A DNA stretch of 64,000 bases from Terrimonas pollutisoli (lineage in GTDB: Bacteria > Bacteroidota > Bacteroidia > Chitinophagales > Chitinophagaceae), in NCBI RefSeq assembly GCF_029360765.1, contig NZ_JARKNA010000001.1:620001-684000 (forward strand), given 5' to 3'. The first letter of the stretch is position 1; each line of letters starts with the position of its first letter. Position numbers and translations under genes: made by a program. The notes beneath the pieces were generated by a model. That model ran no database searches, was not told the DNA's origin, and worked only from the letters and a program-made list of their open reading frames with translations. This document shows, piece by piece, positions 8,158 through 18,578 of the stretch.

Positions 8158-10005
8158 TTAACCCCAATCGAGGTCAAGACGTAACCGGTCCTTTAATTCG
8201 ATCAGGAGGGGATATTGTTCGGCTAACTTCATAAACTGCTCCTTGGATGAAAGTGGTGCATCGGGGATGGTTCTTTCTTCCTGGTTTTCGTTGACTACTA
8301 CAATAAATTGTAGCAACCGGTTCTTCAATTCCTGCTGCAAAAAGGAGAATAGTTCATTCCGTTCCTGCTCTATAAATTTTTGTTCAATATTATTGGCTGT
8401 AATGACTTCAAACGAATTTTCATCGTTGATCTGTAATTGAGCCAGTTCAAAAGGCTGGGCTGCCGGATTTTTAGCAGCTTTTAGTTTTTCTATATAACCG
8501 GCCCACGCTTTTTGCAGTGCATCTTTCTGTAAAGGAAGATGCAGCAGGCTATCCGCATTCTTTCCGTTTCCTTTGTATTGTTTCCGGATGCTTTCGAGGG
8601 CCGATAATTTTGTTGCCGGTTGCCGGCCTGTCTGTCCGGTAGGCAGGTGACCTGTTGCCGCTTGTTGATTGATTGCCGCCGATTGTGGGTAAACTGGTTT
8701 TTCTTCCGCCAGTTTTATTTTTTCTATACCCGTACTTTCAATTATGAGTTTGGGTTCTGACTTTTCACTTTTCACTTCTGATCGCTGGCCCCCGGCTTCC
8801 TGCTTTGGATTTTTTACTTCAAATGCTGTTATTTGCCGGAAAGCGATGGGTCTTGCTGACTCAACCAGTTTTTTTTTACTTACCGTTGTTCCTTCTGAAC
8901 TCAATTCGATCGCTTGTTGCAGGTAACAGAGTTTTATTAAAACCAACTCCACATGCAATCGCTTATTGCGGGCTGCTTTATAATTTATCTCCGCCTCATT
9001 CAAAATATTCAGTGAGCTGATGAGAACTGCCGTAGAAACATTGCGGGCAGTGTCGGTATACTTGTCTTTAAAGCTTTCTACTACTTCCAATAAAATAGCG
9101 GCTTTACCATCTTTGCAAACCAGGAGGTTTCGGATAAACTCGGCAAATCCATTGATGACAAGATCACCCTCAAATCCCTTACGATTGATATCGTCGTATA
9201 AAAGCATGGCGCCGGCCAAATCCTGCTGCAGCATGCAATCGAGCAGTTTGAAATAGTAATCTGCATCGAGGATGTTCAGGTGTTCGAGAGTGTTTGTATA
9301 GTTGAGCTCTCCACCGGTAAAACTGACGATCTTATCCATGATGCTGAGTGCATCCCGCATACAACCTTCGCTCTTTTGAGCTATCACCTGCAATGCAGCC
9401 TTTTCAGCTTTTACTTCTTCCTTATCACATATTTCCTGCAGGTGGTCAACGGTATCGTTGGTGGTGATGCGTTTGAAGTCGAATATCTGGCAACGGCTTA
9501 GGATCGTTGGGAGTATTTTATGTTTTTCCGTGGTTGCCAAAATGAAAATGGCGTAGGAGGGAGGCTCTTCCAGTGTCTTTAGAAAAGCATTGAACGCTGA
9601 AGAGCTGAGCATATGCACCTCGTCAATGATATACACTTTATAATTGCCTGCCTGTGGCGCAAACCGAACCTGCTCCACCAGGGTGCGGATATCATCCACC
9701 GAGTTGTTACTGGCGGCATCCAGTTCATGAATATTTAGCGAAGTGCCTTCGTTAAAAGAAACACAGGAGTTGCATTGATTGCAGGCTTCGCCATCCTTCG
9801 TTTTATTTTCGCAATTGATTGTTTTCGCCAGTATACGGGCACAGGTGGTTTTGCCTACGCCCCGCGGACCACAAAATAAAAATGCATGGGCCAGTTGGTT
9901 ATGCTTAATTGCATTTTTTAATGTAGTAGTGATATGCGACTGCCCGACAACTGTATCGAAAAGCTGCGGCCTGTATTTCCTGGCTGAAACGATGAATTTG
10001 TCCAT
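8158..10005 (-). CDS. dnaX: DNA polymerase III subunit gamma/tau
   Basis: DnaX is the clamp-loader ATPase. The start ATG 10005 gives the usual MDKFIVSARKYRP; a TTG three codons earlier lies in a repeat. Visible motifs are Walker A GPRGVGKTTCA, a four-cysteine zinc module (CENKTKDGEACNQCNSC), Walker B YIIDEVHML and the sensor FILATTEKHKIL. Domain III follows. The C-terminal third (tau-like, about residues 380-615) is variable; residues HLPTGQTGRQPATK in it are encoded by a GCCTG...CAGG palindrome, and a GGQRSEVKSEKSE stretch is low-complexity. Confidence 0.95.
   Translation of the reverse strand: MDKFIVSARKYRPQLFDTVVGQSHITTTLKNAIKHNQLAHAFLFCGPRGVGKTTCARILAKTINCENKTKDGEACNQCNSCVSFNEGTSLNIHELDAASNNSVDDIRTLVEQVRFAPQAGNYKVYIIDEVHMLSSSAFNAFLKTLEEPPSYAIFILATTEKHKILPTILSRCQIFDFKRITTNDTVDHLQEICDKEEVKAEKAALQVIAQKSEGCMRDALSIMDKIVSFTGGELNYTNTLEHLNILDADYYFKLLDCMLQQDLAGAMLLYDDINRKGFEGDLVINGFAEFIRNLLVCKDGKAAILLEVVESFKDKYTDTARNVSTAVLISSLNILNEAEINYKAARNKRLHVELVLIKLCYLQQAIELSSEGTTVSKKKLVESARPIAFRQITAFEVKNPKQEAGGQRSEVKSEKSEPKLIIESTGIEKIKLAEEKPVYPQSAAINQQAATGHLPTGQTGRQPATKLSALESIRKQYKGNGKNADSLLHLPLQKDALQKAWAGYIEKLKAAKNPAAQPFELAQLQINDENSFEVITANNIEQKFIEQERNELFSFLQQELKNRLLQFIVVVNENQEERTIPDAPLSSKEQFMKLAEQYPLLIELKDRLRLDLDWG
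8626..8647. repeat. Palindromic repeat inside dnaX
   Basis: The 22-bp word at 8626-8647 (GCCTGTCTG, TCCGG, TAGGCAGG) is nearly identical to the intergenic copy at 53019-53041. It lies in frame in the variable tail of dnaX and encodes LPTGQTGR. Confidence 0.7.
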
Positions 10006-10007
10006 AA

Positions 10008-10043
10008 GCCCCAAACCCTAAAGGGGAGTTATAATCCCTTTAG
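10008..10043. repeat. CCCTTTAGGG-type repeat directly upstream of dnaX
   Basis: CCCTAAAGGGG (10016-10026) with flanking CCCC blocks and a second CCCTTTAG. It begins 3 bp before the dnaX start codon on the minus strand, so it forms the mRNA leader. It belongs to the palindrome family that recurs in the dcw cluster. Confidence 0.7.
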
Positions 10044-10126
10044 CAGAACCTGCAAGATAAGAAAGGGAATTATTTCCGGGCATACGATGATTTTGCTGTT
10101 AATAAATTCCGTCCTGTTCCAGGAAA

Positions 10127-11323
10127 TTAAAATAGTATCGGATGTGGTTTGAACTCTTTTGACTGGTCGAACAAATAACGGTAGGTAGTTAATATCCTGC
10201 TGCGATAGGTGCCGAGGTTTTCCGCCACATTGATCATTTTAGGATTAAACTCGCCGATCCACTGCATTTCATAGTCTTCATATATCGGCTTGCCGATTGA
10301 ATACACGCCGTTTTCAATGCTGAGCTTTTGTATTATCCTGGCGCCTTCTATGATCATATAACTATCGAGTCCTTTGCCCTGCCATTCGGGCACAATGCCA
10401 AATACGAGCCCCACAAACTTGTCGCATTTTTTTGTCTTTTTCACCCACAGAAATTTCAGCTTATCCAGCAATCCGAACTTGCCGTGCAAATGTTTGAACC
10501 ATTGATTAAGATCGGGCAGGTTGATCCATAGGCCGATCGGTTCATTTTTATGATAAATAAACCAGCTCAGGCGTTCGTCCATCACAGGTTTCATTGAATT
10601 GAACATCTTACGAACCACTTTTTCTTCTAAATGTTTCAGGCCGCCGTGTCCTGCCCACGCCTTATTATATACGATGGTAAAATCCTTCGCATATTTATCC
10701 AGTTGGTTCTTTTTTATATGTTGTGAACTGAAGTCCGGATTTTTTGCGCATTCAGCATGGCGGGTATAAAATTTTTCCTGCAGGCGGTTGCCCACTTTTA
10801 AAGCGAAGCACACCTGGTTAAAATAATTTTTAAAACCATAGTTTTCAAAAAGAGGCTGATAATACGGAGGATTATAATTCAGGCAATAAACCGGTGGTTC
10901 AAATCCTTTTACCAATAGCCCCCACCAGCGGTCACGTTCACCAAAATTAATGGGACCATCCATCGCCTGCATTCCTCTTTGCAGCAGCCAATGCCTGGCA
11001 ACGTCAAAAAGCATGTCAGCTGCCTGCTGATCGTTGATGCAATCAAAAAAACCTACTCCACCGACCGGACCATCATCACCTTTGTTCTTGTATTTTTTAT
11101 TGACAAAAGCGGCTATGCGTCCAACGGGTTTTCCATCGTCGCTTTTTAATATCCAGCGAATGGCTTCTCCATGACGAAACGCTTTGTTCTTTTTTTCGTC
11201 AAAAACATCATTGATGTCCTTGTCAAGCGGTTGGATATAGTTTGGATTGTTACCATTTATAATCTTGTTTACCTCCAAAAACTCCTTTGCTGCCAGGTCA
11301 TCTTTTACCTCGAACAACTGCAT
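10127..11323 (-). CDS. GNAT-like acyltransferase fold protein (YghO-like)
   Basis: The start is ATG 11323 (MQLFEVKDD); the upstream 42 codons of the open frame are made of a degenerate AGTGAAAAGCG simple repeat and are not coding. The 398-residue protein shows an N-terminal segment ending in WILKSDDGKPVGRIAAFVNK, which looks like a GNAT core, and a second such unit near KFVGLVFGIVPEWQGKGLDSYMIIEGA, with the acetyl-CoA loop pattern GKGLDS. It resembles the YghO-type proteins common in Bacteroidota. Substrate is unknown. Confidence 0.65.
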   Translation of the reverse strand: MQLFEVKDDLAAKEFLEVNKIINGNNPNYIQPLDKDINDVFDEKKNKAFRHGEAIRWILKSDDGKPVGRIAAFVNKKYKNKGDDGPVGGVGFFDCINDQQAADMLFDVARHWLLQRGMQAMDGPINFGERDRWWGLLVKGFEPPVYCLNYNPPYYQPLFENYGFKNYFNQVCFALKVGNRLQEKFYTRHAECAKNPDFSSQHIKKNQLDKYAKDFTIVYNKAWAGHGGLKHLEEKVVRKMFNSMKPVMDERLSWFIYHKNEPIGLWINLPDLNQWFKHLHGKFGLLDKLKFLWVKKTKKCDKFVGLVFGIVPEWQGKGLDSYMIIEGARIIQKLSIENGVYSIGKPIYEDYEMQWIGEFNPKMINVAENLGTYRSRILTTYRYLFDQSKEFKPHPILF

Positions 11324-11339
11324 AAATAATTCTTTGAAC

Positions 11340-11410
11340 GGCAAAAGTAACAGAAACTGAGAACTGTGAGTAGAGAGGTGAAAAGCGAGAAGTGAAAAGC
11401 GAAAAGTAAA
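11340..11410. repeat. Degenerate AGTGAAAAGCG simple repeat
   Basis: Several imperfect copies of GTGAAAAGCGAGAA/GTGAAAAGCGAAAA in tandem just upstream of the GNAT-like gene. A coding relative (GGQRSEVKSEKSE in DnaX) has the same base pattern. Confidence 0.5.
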
Positions 11411-11554
11411 AAAGAGGGGAATAAGACGTAAAGCGTCTTGTAGGCTCACAACTTACCACTCACTATTCACCCTAATTGTTGCAATGCCTGATCTGCGTGG
11501 AAAAATAAAAAATCTTTCTGCTTAAAGGTTTTTTATAAATGGTAGCGGGATAGT

Positions 11555-13180
11555 TTAATAAACTTTGGTAAACATCTTTTGATAAAGACTTGCATCGTGA
11601 CCATAGATATCTTCCCGGAAGTTTAGCAAACCTTTTTCATCTACCCATGCGGTGTAATAGGCAATGATCACCGGCACAGATTTTTTTAGTTTCACAAACT
11701 TTTCTTCGCCGCTGTTCATTGCTTCTTCAATTTTTGATTTCGTCCATTTCGGATCGTCACGCAAAAGATATTCAGCCATTTTTTTCGGATCGCTAAGCCG
11801 TATACAACCATGACTAAAGGCCCGCTTGTCACTGGAAAATAGACTTTTGGAGGGTGTATCATGGAAATAAATATTGAAGCTGTTTGGGAAAAGGAATTTC
11901 ACTTTCCCCAACGCATTTTTTCCTCCCGGCAATTGGCGAACAACGGGCAATCCGTCTTCTTCCCCAGTGATTTCCATATTTTCCTTTTCGAGGTAATTGG
12001 GATTTTTTTCCATCGCCGGAATGATTTCTTTTTCCACGATACTTGGTGGCACATTCCAGTAAGGACTAAAGACCACCTGGTTGAGATTGCCGGTAAAAAT
12101 TCGGGTGTCATGCCCATCTTTTCCAACCACTACATTCATGTCAAAAACTTTTTGTTTTCCTTCCATCACATGTAACATGAACTCTGGAATGTTGACGACA
12201 ATCAGGTTGCCAGCCGGCTGGGAAGGCAACCAGCGCATCCGGTCCATATTAATTAATAGCTGTTGTATCCGGTGCATCACGGGCACATTCATTTCTTTTA
12301 ATGTTGTTTCGTTGATAATACCATCGGTCTTCAGACCATGCCGCTGTTGAAAATGCCTGACGCCATTTTGTAGCGTGCTGTCAAAAACCTTCGTCGTATC
12401 TGCTGTAGCAATGTCGCCTGTCAATTGCAATCGCTTTTTTATGGTAACAATTTCCGGAGCCGTTATTCCTTTTTTATACAATTTTTTCTTTGCCTGGATG
12501 ATCGGCCAGCCACCTTTTTTCTGAATATCGGTGTACAAAGCCAATTGCTCCTTTAACAACCCATACATTGGATTTACGTCCTCATAATATTTATCATCCT
12601 TATGTTTTTTTGAAACCAGGGAGTCGGCATATTCGAGCGCATCTCTTTTTTGAAAGGGGACAAAACGTTCCATCTCCTTTCTTTTTACATAATCACGGTC
12701 ATAGGTTTGCAGGGTATGGCGGATGAATTGAGAAGTAAGTTCAACTTCTGTATTGCTATAAGTTTTGTTGTTTGACGAAGGTGACAGGCTGTCTTCTGAA
12801 ATAAGCTTATCCATTCTTTTTTTCAGCGACTTGTTGTTAAGAGTAGTATCGTTTGTCGAACTGATATAATTGTTACGTAAATTCCAAAAGCCGCGGGCCT
12901 GTTCGGTAAGACCGTCGCTGGAAAACCAGGCAAATTGATAGTTGCGGGTATTATAAAAACTACGGATACGCCAAGCGATGGAATCGGGAATTTTTTTCTC
13001 ACTGATGATTTTTTCTACAGTAGCACTGTCTAAAAATAGATCGCTGTATGAATTAGAACGGTTAATACCGTAGTTGCGGGACGATAGCTTTTTGTTTTTT
13101 TTACTGCTTTCTCCAGTGGTATCAGCTGCATTATTACAGGCAATAAAAATAAAGGGTACGGCTATCAATAATTTTTTCAT
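11555..13180 (-). CDS. L,D-transpeptidase (YcbB/YkuD type) lipoprotein
   Basis: The start is ATG 13180, giving MKKLLIAVPFIFIAC with a lipobox cysteine; the longer frame has 16 extra residues without signal character. Order of parts: a scaffold region (residues 30-270), a peptidoglycan-binding segment GVRHFQQRHGLKTDGIINETTL (around 305), and the YkuD catalytic domain with the active-site motif SHGCIRLSDP. Members make 3-3 cross-links in peptidoglycan or attach proteins to it. Length of 541 residues fits the YcbB class. Confidence 0.9.
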   Translation of the reverse strand: MKKLLIAVPFIFIACNNAADTTGESSKKNKKLSSRNYGINRSNSYSDLFLDSATVEKIISEKKIPDSIAWRIRSFYNTRNYQFAWFSSDGLTEQARGFWNLRNNYISSTNDTTLNNKSLKKRMDKLISEDSLSPSSNNKTYSNTEVELTSQFIRHTLQTYDRDYVKRKEMERFVPFQKRDALEYADSLVSKKHKDDKYYEDVNPMYGLLKEQLALYTDIQKKGGWPIIQAKKKLYKKGITAPEIVTIKKRLQLTGDIATADTTKVFDSTLQNGVRHFQQRHGLKTDGIINETTLKEMNVPVMHRIQQLLINMDRMRWLPSQPAGNLIVVNIPEFMLHVMEGKQKVFDMNVVVGKDGHDTRIFTGNLNQVVFSPYWNVPPSIVEKEIIPAMEKNPNYLEKENMEITGEEDGLPVVRQLPGGKNALGKVKFLFPNSFNIYFHDTPSKSLFSSDKRAFSHGCIRLSDPKKMAEYLLRDDPKWTKSKIEEAMNSGEEKFVKLKKSVPVIIAYYTAWVDEKGLLNFREDIYGHDASLYQKMFTKVY

Positions 13181-13395
13181 ACCTATTATTTTGCAAAGAT
13201 TATGCCTGTGAAAATTATGCATCTGCAATCGAAAAAAGGCTGTTAAAAGTATTTTCTCGCAACGGGTAAGAAAGCATGCAAAGATTTAAAACTACTTTTT
13301 TTTCTTTGCGTCACTTTTCACTTTGCGATACTGAGCGAAGTCGAAGTATGCGTGAAATTATAAGCTTTTGACAGCTCTCCTGGAAAAAATAGTCT

Positions 13396-13560
13396 TTAAT
13401 CTCTTTTAGGATTGGCAGGTTGGCCTTTCAAATGTTTATCTAAAAATTGCAGAATTTGGCCATAGCCTTTTATTTCATTTTCTTTTTTTACAAAACCATG
13501 TTCTTCGTCGGTGAAGATGGTGAAGTGAACCGAACCCTGAACTGAGCGTCGCAACAAGTC
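13396..13560 (-). pseudogene. C-terminal relic of an S9/dienelactone-hydrolase-type enzyme
   Basis: The minus-strand frame reads FTIFTDEEHGFVKKENEIKG, then YGQILQFLDKHLKGQ, and stops with TAA at 13396-13398. The DEEHGF (catalytic His) and FLDKHL segments are typical of the last 40 residues of S9-type prolyl oligopeptidases. Upstream the frame dissolves and meets a TGA, and no N-terminal part exists in the window. It is a decayed fragment next to the L,D-transpeptidase gene. Confidence 0.6.
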
Positions 13561-13590
13561 CAATCAAGGAACTTGAAGCCTGTTTAATAA

Positions 13591-15183
<1,593 letters not shown>

Positions 15184-15192
15184 AACCCTCTG

Positions 15193-15212
15193 TCTCCGCC
15201 AGTTGGCGGAGA
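15193..15212. repeat. CCGCC-AGTT-GGCGG palindrome
   Basis: Perfect inverted repeat TCTCCGCC/GGCGGAGA with a 4-nt loop, 9 bp after the atpD stop. A relative in 32704-32723 forms the last codons of ftsW. Confidence 0.75.
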
Positions 15213-15310
15213 ACTTAGGTTGATTAGTCATTATTTGTACTGATAGTTCTTTATACGAGTTAGTTGGTTGTTGTGTAACGAGCATTTGTTTTCATGGCAT
15301 CTTCGTGCAG

Positions 15311-15336
15311 CCTGTGCCGAGCGAAGTCGAAGCATC
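15311..15336. repeat. GAGCGAAGTCGAAG repeat
   Basis: The word GAGCGAAGTCGAAG also occurs at 13333-13346 (after ACT). The flanks are short inverted words (CGATGC/GCATCG-like). It is part of the material separating atpD from atpC. Confidence 0.6.
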
Positions 15337-15451
15337 GCACTCTTCAACTTTCTGTTCCTTACTCATGAGGGTATTAAGAAGTCACAAAAAGAATATTTGA
15401 AATTATTCTATAACGAGCTTTAAAGTTTTTACAGCTTTAGGGTTCTAAAAG

Positions 15452-15465
15452 TCCGCCGCGGCGGA
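15452..15465. repeat. Perfect palindrome TCCGCCGCGGCGGA just before atpC
   Basis: A 14-bp perfect palindrome ending 9 bp before the atpC ATG, in the position where a ribosome-binding site would lie. It could fold or affect initiation. Confidence 0.7.
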
Positions 15466-15474
15466 TTGGTTTTT

Positions 15475-15738
15475 ATGAACTTAGAAATACTTACACCAGA
15501 AAAAAAAATATACAGCGGCGAGGTATACGGCGTGCAAATGCCGGGTATCAGTGGAAGCTTTGAAGTGCTTGATAAGCATGCTCCGCTGGTAAGTGCATTG
15601 AAAGCCGGCCGTGTGAAAATATTAAAAGACAGGCAAAATCATTTTGCTTACTTCGACATACAAGCTGGATTTGTAGAAGTGCTCAATAACAAAGTGACTG
15701 TATTGGCTGAAGGAGCAATGCCGGTGGAAACTACCTGA
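15475..15738 (+). CDS. atpC: ATP synthase F1 subunit epsilon
   Basis: The 87-residue product contains only the N-terminal beta-sandwich (MNLEILTPEKKIYSGEVYGV, PGISGSFEVLDKHAPLVSAL, GFVEVLNNKVTVLAEGA). It lacks the C-terminal helical hairpin, as is usual for short Bacteroidota epsilon subunits. The start is ATG 15475; the upstream TTG lies in the palindrome. The 291-bp gap to atpD is filled with repeats, so co-transcription is likely but not certain. Confidence 0.93.
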   Translation: MNLEILTPEKKIYSGEVYGVQMPGISGSFEVLDKHAPLVSALKAGRVKILKDRQNHFAYFDIQAGFVEVLNNKVTVLAEGAMPVETT

Positions 15739-15834
15739 GACCTGACGCCTCCTCCGCTGAATGACTTTATTCATGAGAGGTAGAATAGACTGGCGAAAAA
15801 CCAGCCTATCCGGATAATGAAAACTGTCCTTAGC

Positions 15835-15863
15835 CCTCCTGATTTATTTCGGGAGGGTTTTTT
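15835..15863 (+). terminator. Terminator of atpDC
   Basis: Stem CCCTCC/GGAGGG closing a 12-nt loop, followed by seven T residues on the plus strand, about 100 bp after atpC. Confidence 0.8.
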
Positions 15864-15872
15864 TATCCCATA

Positions 15873-15903
15873 AAAAATGCGGGGTTGCAAATTCCGCATT
15901 TTT
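15873..15903. terminator. Terminator after the small membrane protein gene (bidirectional)
   Basis: Stem AAATGCGG/CCGCATTT with A and T tracts on both sides. It lies just downstream of the minus-strand gene ending at 15908 and supports that gene being real. Confidence 0.7.
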
Positions 15904-15907
15904 ACTT

Positions 15908-16165
15908 CTACTTATTAAAAAATAGAAATGTCCAGTATTTGTCGTTCCAGAAGGGAATGAAATTTTTCCAGAAATCCTGTTTTTTGATTTTCTTATTTTG
16001 ACTTAATCTTATGCCACATATAAATGGACGATAAACGATAAAATAGGTAATGAATAGTAAGATGAATGTATTGTTACTAATATAGTCCTGCTTCACGGAT
16101 AGTATAAGAGCCGCAAAAGGAATTAAAAGCAACAGATAAAAGAAAAATATATTTTTTGATAGCAT
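15908..16165 (-). CDS. Small hypothetical membrane protein (85 aa)
   Basis: The protein has two hydrophobic helices (residues 5-23 and 33-50) and a basic, aromatic tail (KKIKKQDFWKNFIPFWNDKYWTFLFF). No family was recognised. Base composition is more AT-rich than that of its neighbours. A terminator directly after the stop codon supports a transcribed gene. Confidence 0.55.
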   Translation of the reverse strand: MLSKNIFFFYLLLLIPFAALILSVKQDYISNNTFILLFITYFIVYRPFICGIRLSQNKKIKKQDFWKNFIPFWNDKYWTFLFFNK

Positions 16166-16445
16166 GTAATGGATATTTTGGAATGAAATTTAAATAATTA
16201 TGGACAGACCACATACGATTAGAAGGTATTTGGGTCAAAGAAATATGACCCTGCTTTTTTATTTGGAGTCATTCACCGGTTCTTATCCTTCCATCTCTCA
16301 TGAAAAATGTTGTTGAGAAAGGAAATATTAGACAAACAAATCAAAAAGCTTTGACAGAAAGAATAAAATGAGTATGTTTTCAGATCAAAAAGGTTAGGTT
16401 TTTACGGCCATACCGAAGGAAAAACAACACTTAAAGGTACTCTTC

Positions 16446-17333
16446 ATGGAAAATACAAACGATAAAATTGAACTGATAAAAAAGCATGTTTGCTGTCCGG
16501 ACTGCAAGACAAGCATCCGGTACGAAGGCTCACATTTTAGGTGTGATAATTGCCAACGTCAATTTCCTTTTTATGAAAACGCCATTTTAGAAATATTACC
16601 AACGGCACCCTCCAAATATGCCTTTGATGTGCGCAGTGGTTATCATGAGAAAGTTTACAACCAGCTTTTTTCTTCTAAACGTGAAGTGGTTGATCCGGAG
16701 ACATCCTGGGCCAACCCGGACAAAGTACCAGTTAAATGGCTAAAGAAAAAAAATGAACATGTAGGATTTATAAAGAATATAATTGAAAAGAATATTCCTG
16801 GACGGGAAGTTCTTTGCGATTTCACCGGAAGTTCGGGCTATTACACCTTCGAACTGCGAAAAATGTTCAGATGGGTTTTTCATTGCGATCTCAGTATTGA
16901 GTCGTTGTTATTTGCAAAAAAAAGAGCGGAGGCTCAACATATCGACAATCTCATTTTTATAAGAGCTGATTATACTAAGCCGCCATTTAATTCCACTCTC
17001 GACCTGATCATTTGTGGTGATACGCTGATTTATTCGCCTTATCATGAAGGTTTGCTGCTGAATGGTATGCAACAATCATTGAGGGAAGGCGGCCAGGCGA
17101 TTTTTGATTTCCACAACTGGTGGCATAATCCGTTAAAGCAAATCGGAATCATGAAAACGGAGTTCGGATTTTGCTATAGCTATACTAAAAAAGAAACGGA
17201 TGGATTTGTAAACCAATATTTCTCTTCTTTCAAATACTGGCCTTATTACCAGGAATTTTCCACCGGCCGGCCAGGGACCCTGGTGCCCGGTTTTTTCCCA
17301 AGCACCAGACATTGTTATATTGCCAGGAAATAA
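16446..17333 (+). CDS. SAM-dependent methyltransferase with N-terminal zinc ribbon
   Basis: Residues 16-40 form a Trm112-like zinc ribbon (CCPDCKTSIRYEG and FRCDNCQRQF). The class I methyltransferase domain begins around residue 115: REVLCDFTGSSGYYTFELRK corresponds to motif I, VFHCDLSIESLLFAKKRA to the acidic residue that binds the SAM ribose, and LDLIICGDTLIYSP to motif IV. The substrate is unknown; the HNWWHNPLKQ segment is unusual. A TMEM220-like gene follows 40 bp later on the same strand. Confidence 0.75.
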   Translation: MENTNDKIELIKKHVCCPDCKTSIRYEGSHFRCDNCQRQFPFYENAILEILPTAPSKYAFDVRSGYHEKVYNQLFSSKREVVDPETSWANPDKVPVKWLKKKNEHVGFIKNIIEKNIPGREVLCDFTGSSGYYTFELRKMFRWVFHCDLSIESLLFAKKRAEAQHIDNLIFIRADYTKPPFNSTLDLIICGDTLIYSPYHEGLLLNGMQQSLREGGQAIFDFHNWWHNPLKQIGIMKTEFGFCYSYTKKETDGFVNQYFSSFKYWPYYQEFSTGRPGTLVPGFFPSTRHCYIARK

Positions 17334-17373
17334 AGAGTAAGGTCAATTATTTTTTAATCATAAGATTTAACAG

Positions 17374-17757
17374 GTGAAAATTTTCAATATCATATTTTGT
17401 ATTCTTTTCCTGGTATCGGCCGGTCTGCAATACAATGACCCCGATCCTTATATTTGGATACCCATCTATTTATATGGAGCAATCCTGTGCTGGCTTGCGT
17501 TTAGGAATAAGTTTTATCCTAAAGCTTATATTCTTGGCATCGTCGCATTTGCCGCCTATGCATTGTATTATTTTTTTACTGAAGATGGCGTCCTGGATTG
17601 GATTCAAAAACATGATGCTGAAAATATAGCGGCTACTATGAAAGCCACCAAGCCCTGGATCGAAGATACCCGGGAATTTTTTGGATTGGTTATACTGATT
17701 GCCGTATTGTCTATAAACTTAATCTATGCCAAAACAAAAAGAAGCCGGCTCTATTGA
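17374..17757 (+). CDS. TMEM220-family membrane protein
   Basis: The 127-residue protein has four hydrophobic segments. The early motif LQYNDPDPYIWIPIY is characteristic of the transmembrane 220 family, and WIEDTREFFGLVI is the conserved C-terminal element. The start is GTG 17374. The function of the family is unknown. The stop codon lies inside the hairpin that ends transcription. Confidence 0.8.
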   Translation: MKIFNIIFCILFLVSAGLQYNDPDPYIWIPIYLYGAILCWLAFRNKFYPKAYILGIVAFAAYALYYFFTEDGVLDWIQKHDAENIAATMKATKPWIEDTREFFGLVILIAVLSINLIYAKTKRSRLY

Positions 17758-17770
17758 ACCGGCTTCTTCG
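17740..17770. terminator. Bidirectional terminator between TMEM220 and DUF4197 genes
   Basis: Stem AGAAGCCGG/CCGGCTTCT overlapping the end of the TMEM220-like gene. The convergent DUF4197 gene ends at 17786. Confidence 0.75.
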
Positions 17771-17785
17771 TTACTTTTTCAATAG

Positions 17786-18514
17786 CTAGTTTTGTTGTTG
17801 TTTTCTTTTCTTTAGTTGTTCGTCTGCGTAGGCAAATGCCTTTTTCATCATATCTGTTTTGCGAAATTCGTATTTGGTCCGGATATTTTCTTCCTCATTA
17901 GCGACGGATACAAACATTGCATCGATAGCCCGGGCAGCAATAAAATCGGTAAGATTTGTTTCCAGTGGTTTCTTGATAAAAGGTATCTTGTTGTAAACAG
18001 TGACAAGGTTGTTCCATTCCTTATTGGCTCCTTCCGTTTTTATGGTGCTATCTACGATGGGCCGGAAGGCTACCATTAGCTCAGGTGACATGTTGGATTT
18101 GAAATAGTCAGTTGCCGCATGCATGTTATCTGTTACTAAGATACTTGCCGCATCCCTGATCGACATTTGCTTAACGGAATTTAAAAAAATGGGCTTAGCT
18201 GCAACAACAGCAGAAGACATGGCCCGGGTAAATTTTGCTGTCACCTGGTCTACCACTTTATCCATTCCTACATCCTTTAAAGTTTTTTCGATTTTCGCCG
18301 CATCTCCGGGGAAAGCAAATCGAACCAATGGATTACCGCCAGGATTTGCAAAAGCATCAAACCCCCTGAAAAGGCCCTGCGACAAAGCATCTTTTAAACC
18401 CGCTGCCATTTCAAATTCAGTGATGCCTAGTTGTGATGCTACTTGTTTCAATGTATCACAGGAAGAAAGAAAAATAGAACTGCATAGAATTAAGCTAAGA
18501 TAAAAACGTTTCAT
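17786..18514 (-). CDS. DUF4197 domain lipoprotein
   Basis: The signal peptide ends in a lipobox (SLILCSSIFLSSC). The rest is the DUF4197 domain: GLKDALSQGLFRGFDAFANPGG, later RFAFPGDAAKIEKTLKDVGM, and the final FRKTDMMKKAFAYADEQLKK. The function is unknown; these are small periplasmic helical proteins. The 242-residue length is typical. Confidence 0.85.
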   Translation of the reverse strand: MKRFYLSLILCSSIFLSSCDTLKQVASQLGITEFEMAAGLKDALSQGLFRGFDAFANPGGNPLVRFAFPGDAAKIEKTLKDVGMDKVVDQVTAKFTRAMSSAVVAAKPIFLNSVKQMSIRDAASILVTDNMHAATDYFKSNMSPELMVAFRPIVDSTIKTEGANKEWNNLVTVYNKIPFIKKPLETNLTDFIAARAIDAMFVSVANEEENIRTKYEFRKTDMMKKAFAYADEQLKKRKQQQN

Positions 18515-18578
18515 AGTGTTGTTTTTTCAGGGATGAGAATTGAGTATAATGCGTTGCAAAGAAAGGAAGTTTTCCAAT

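Noticed and set aside
11324..11449. N-terminal extension of the GNAT-like gene
   Set aside because: The codons are a degenerate simple repeat; the conserved part starts at ATG 11323.
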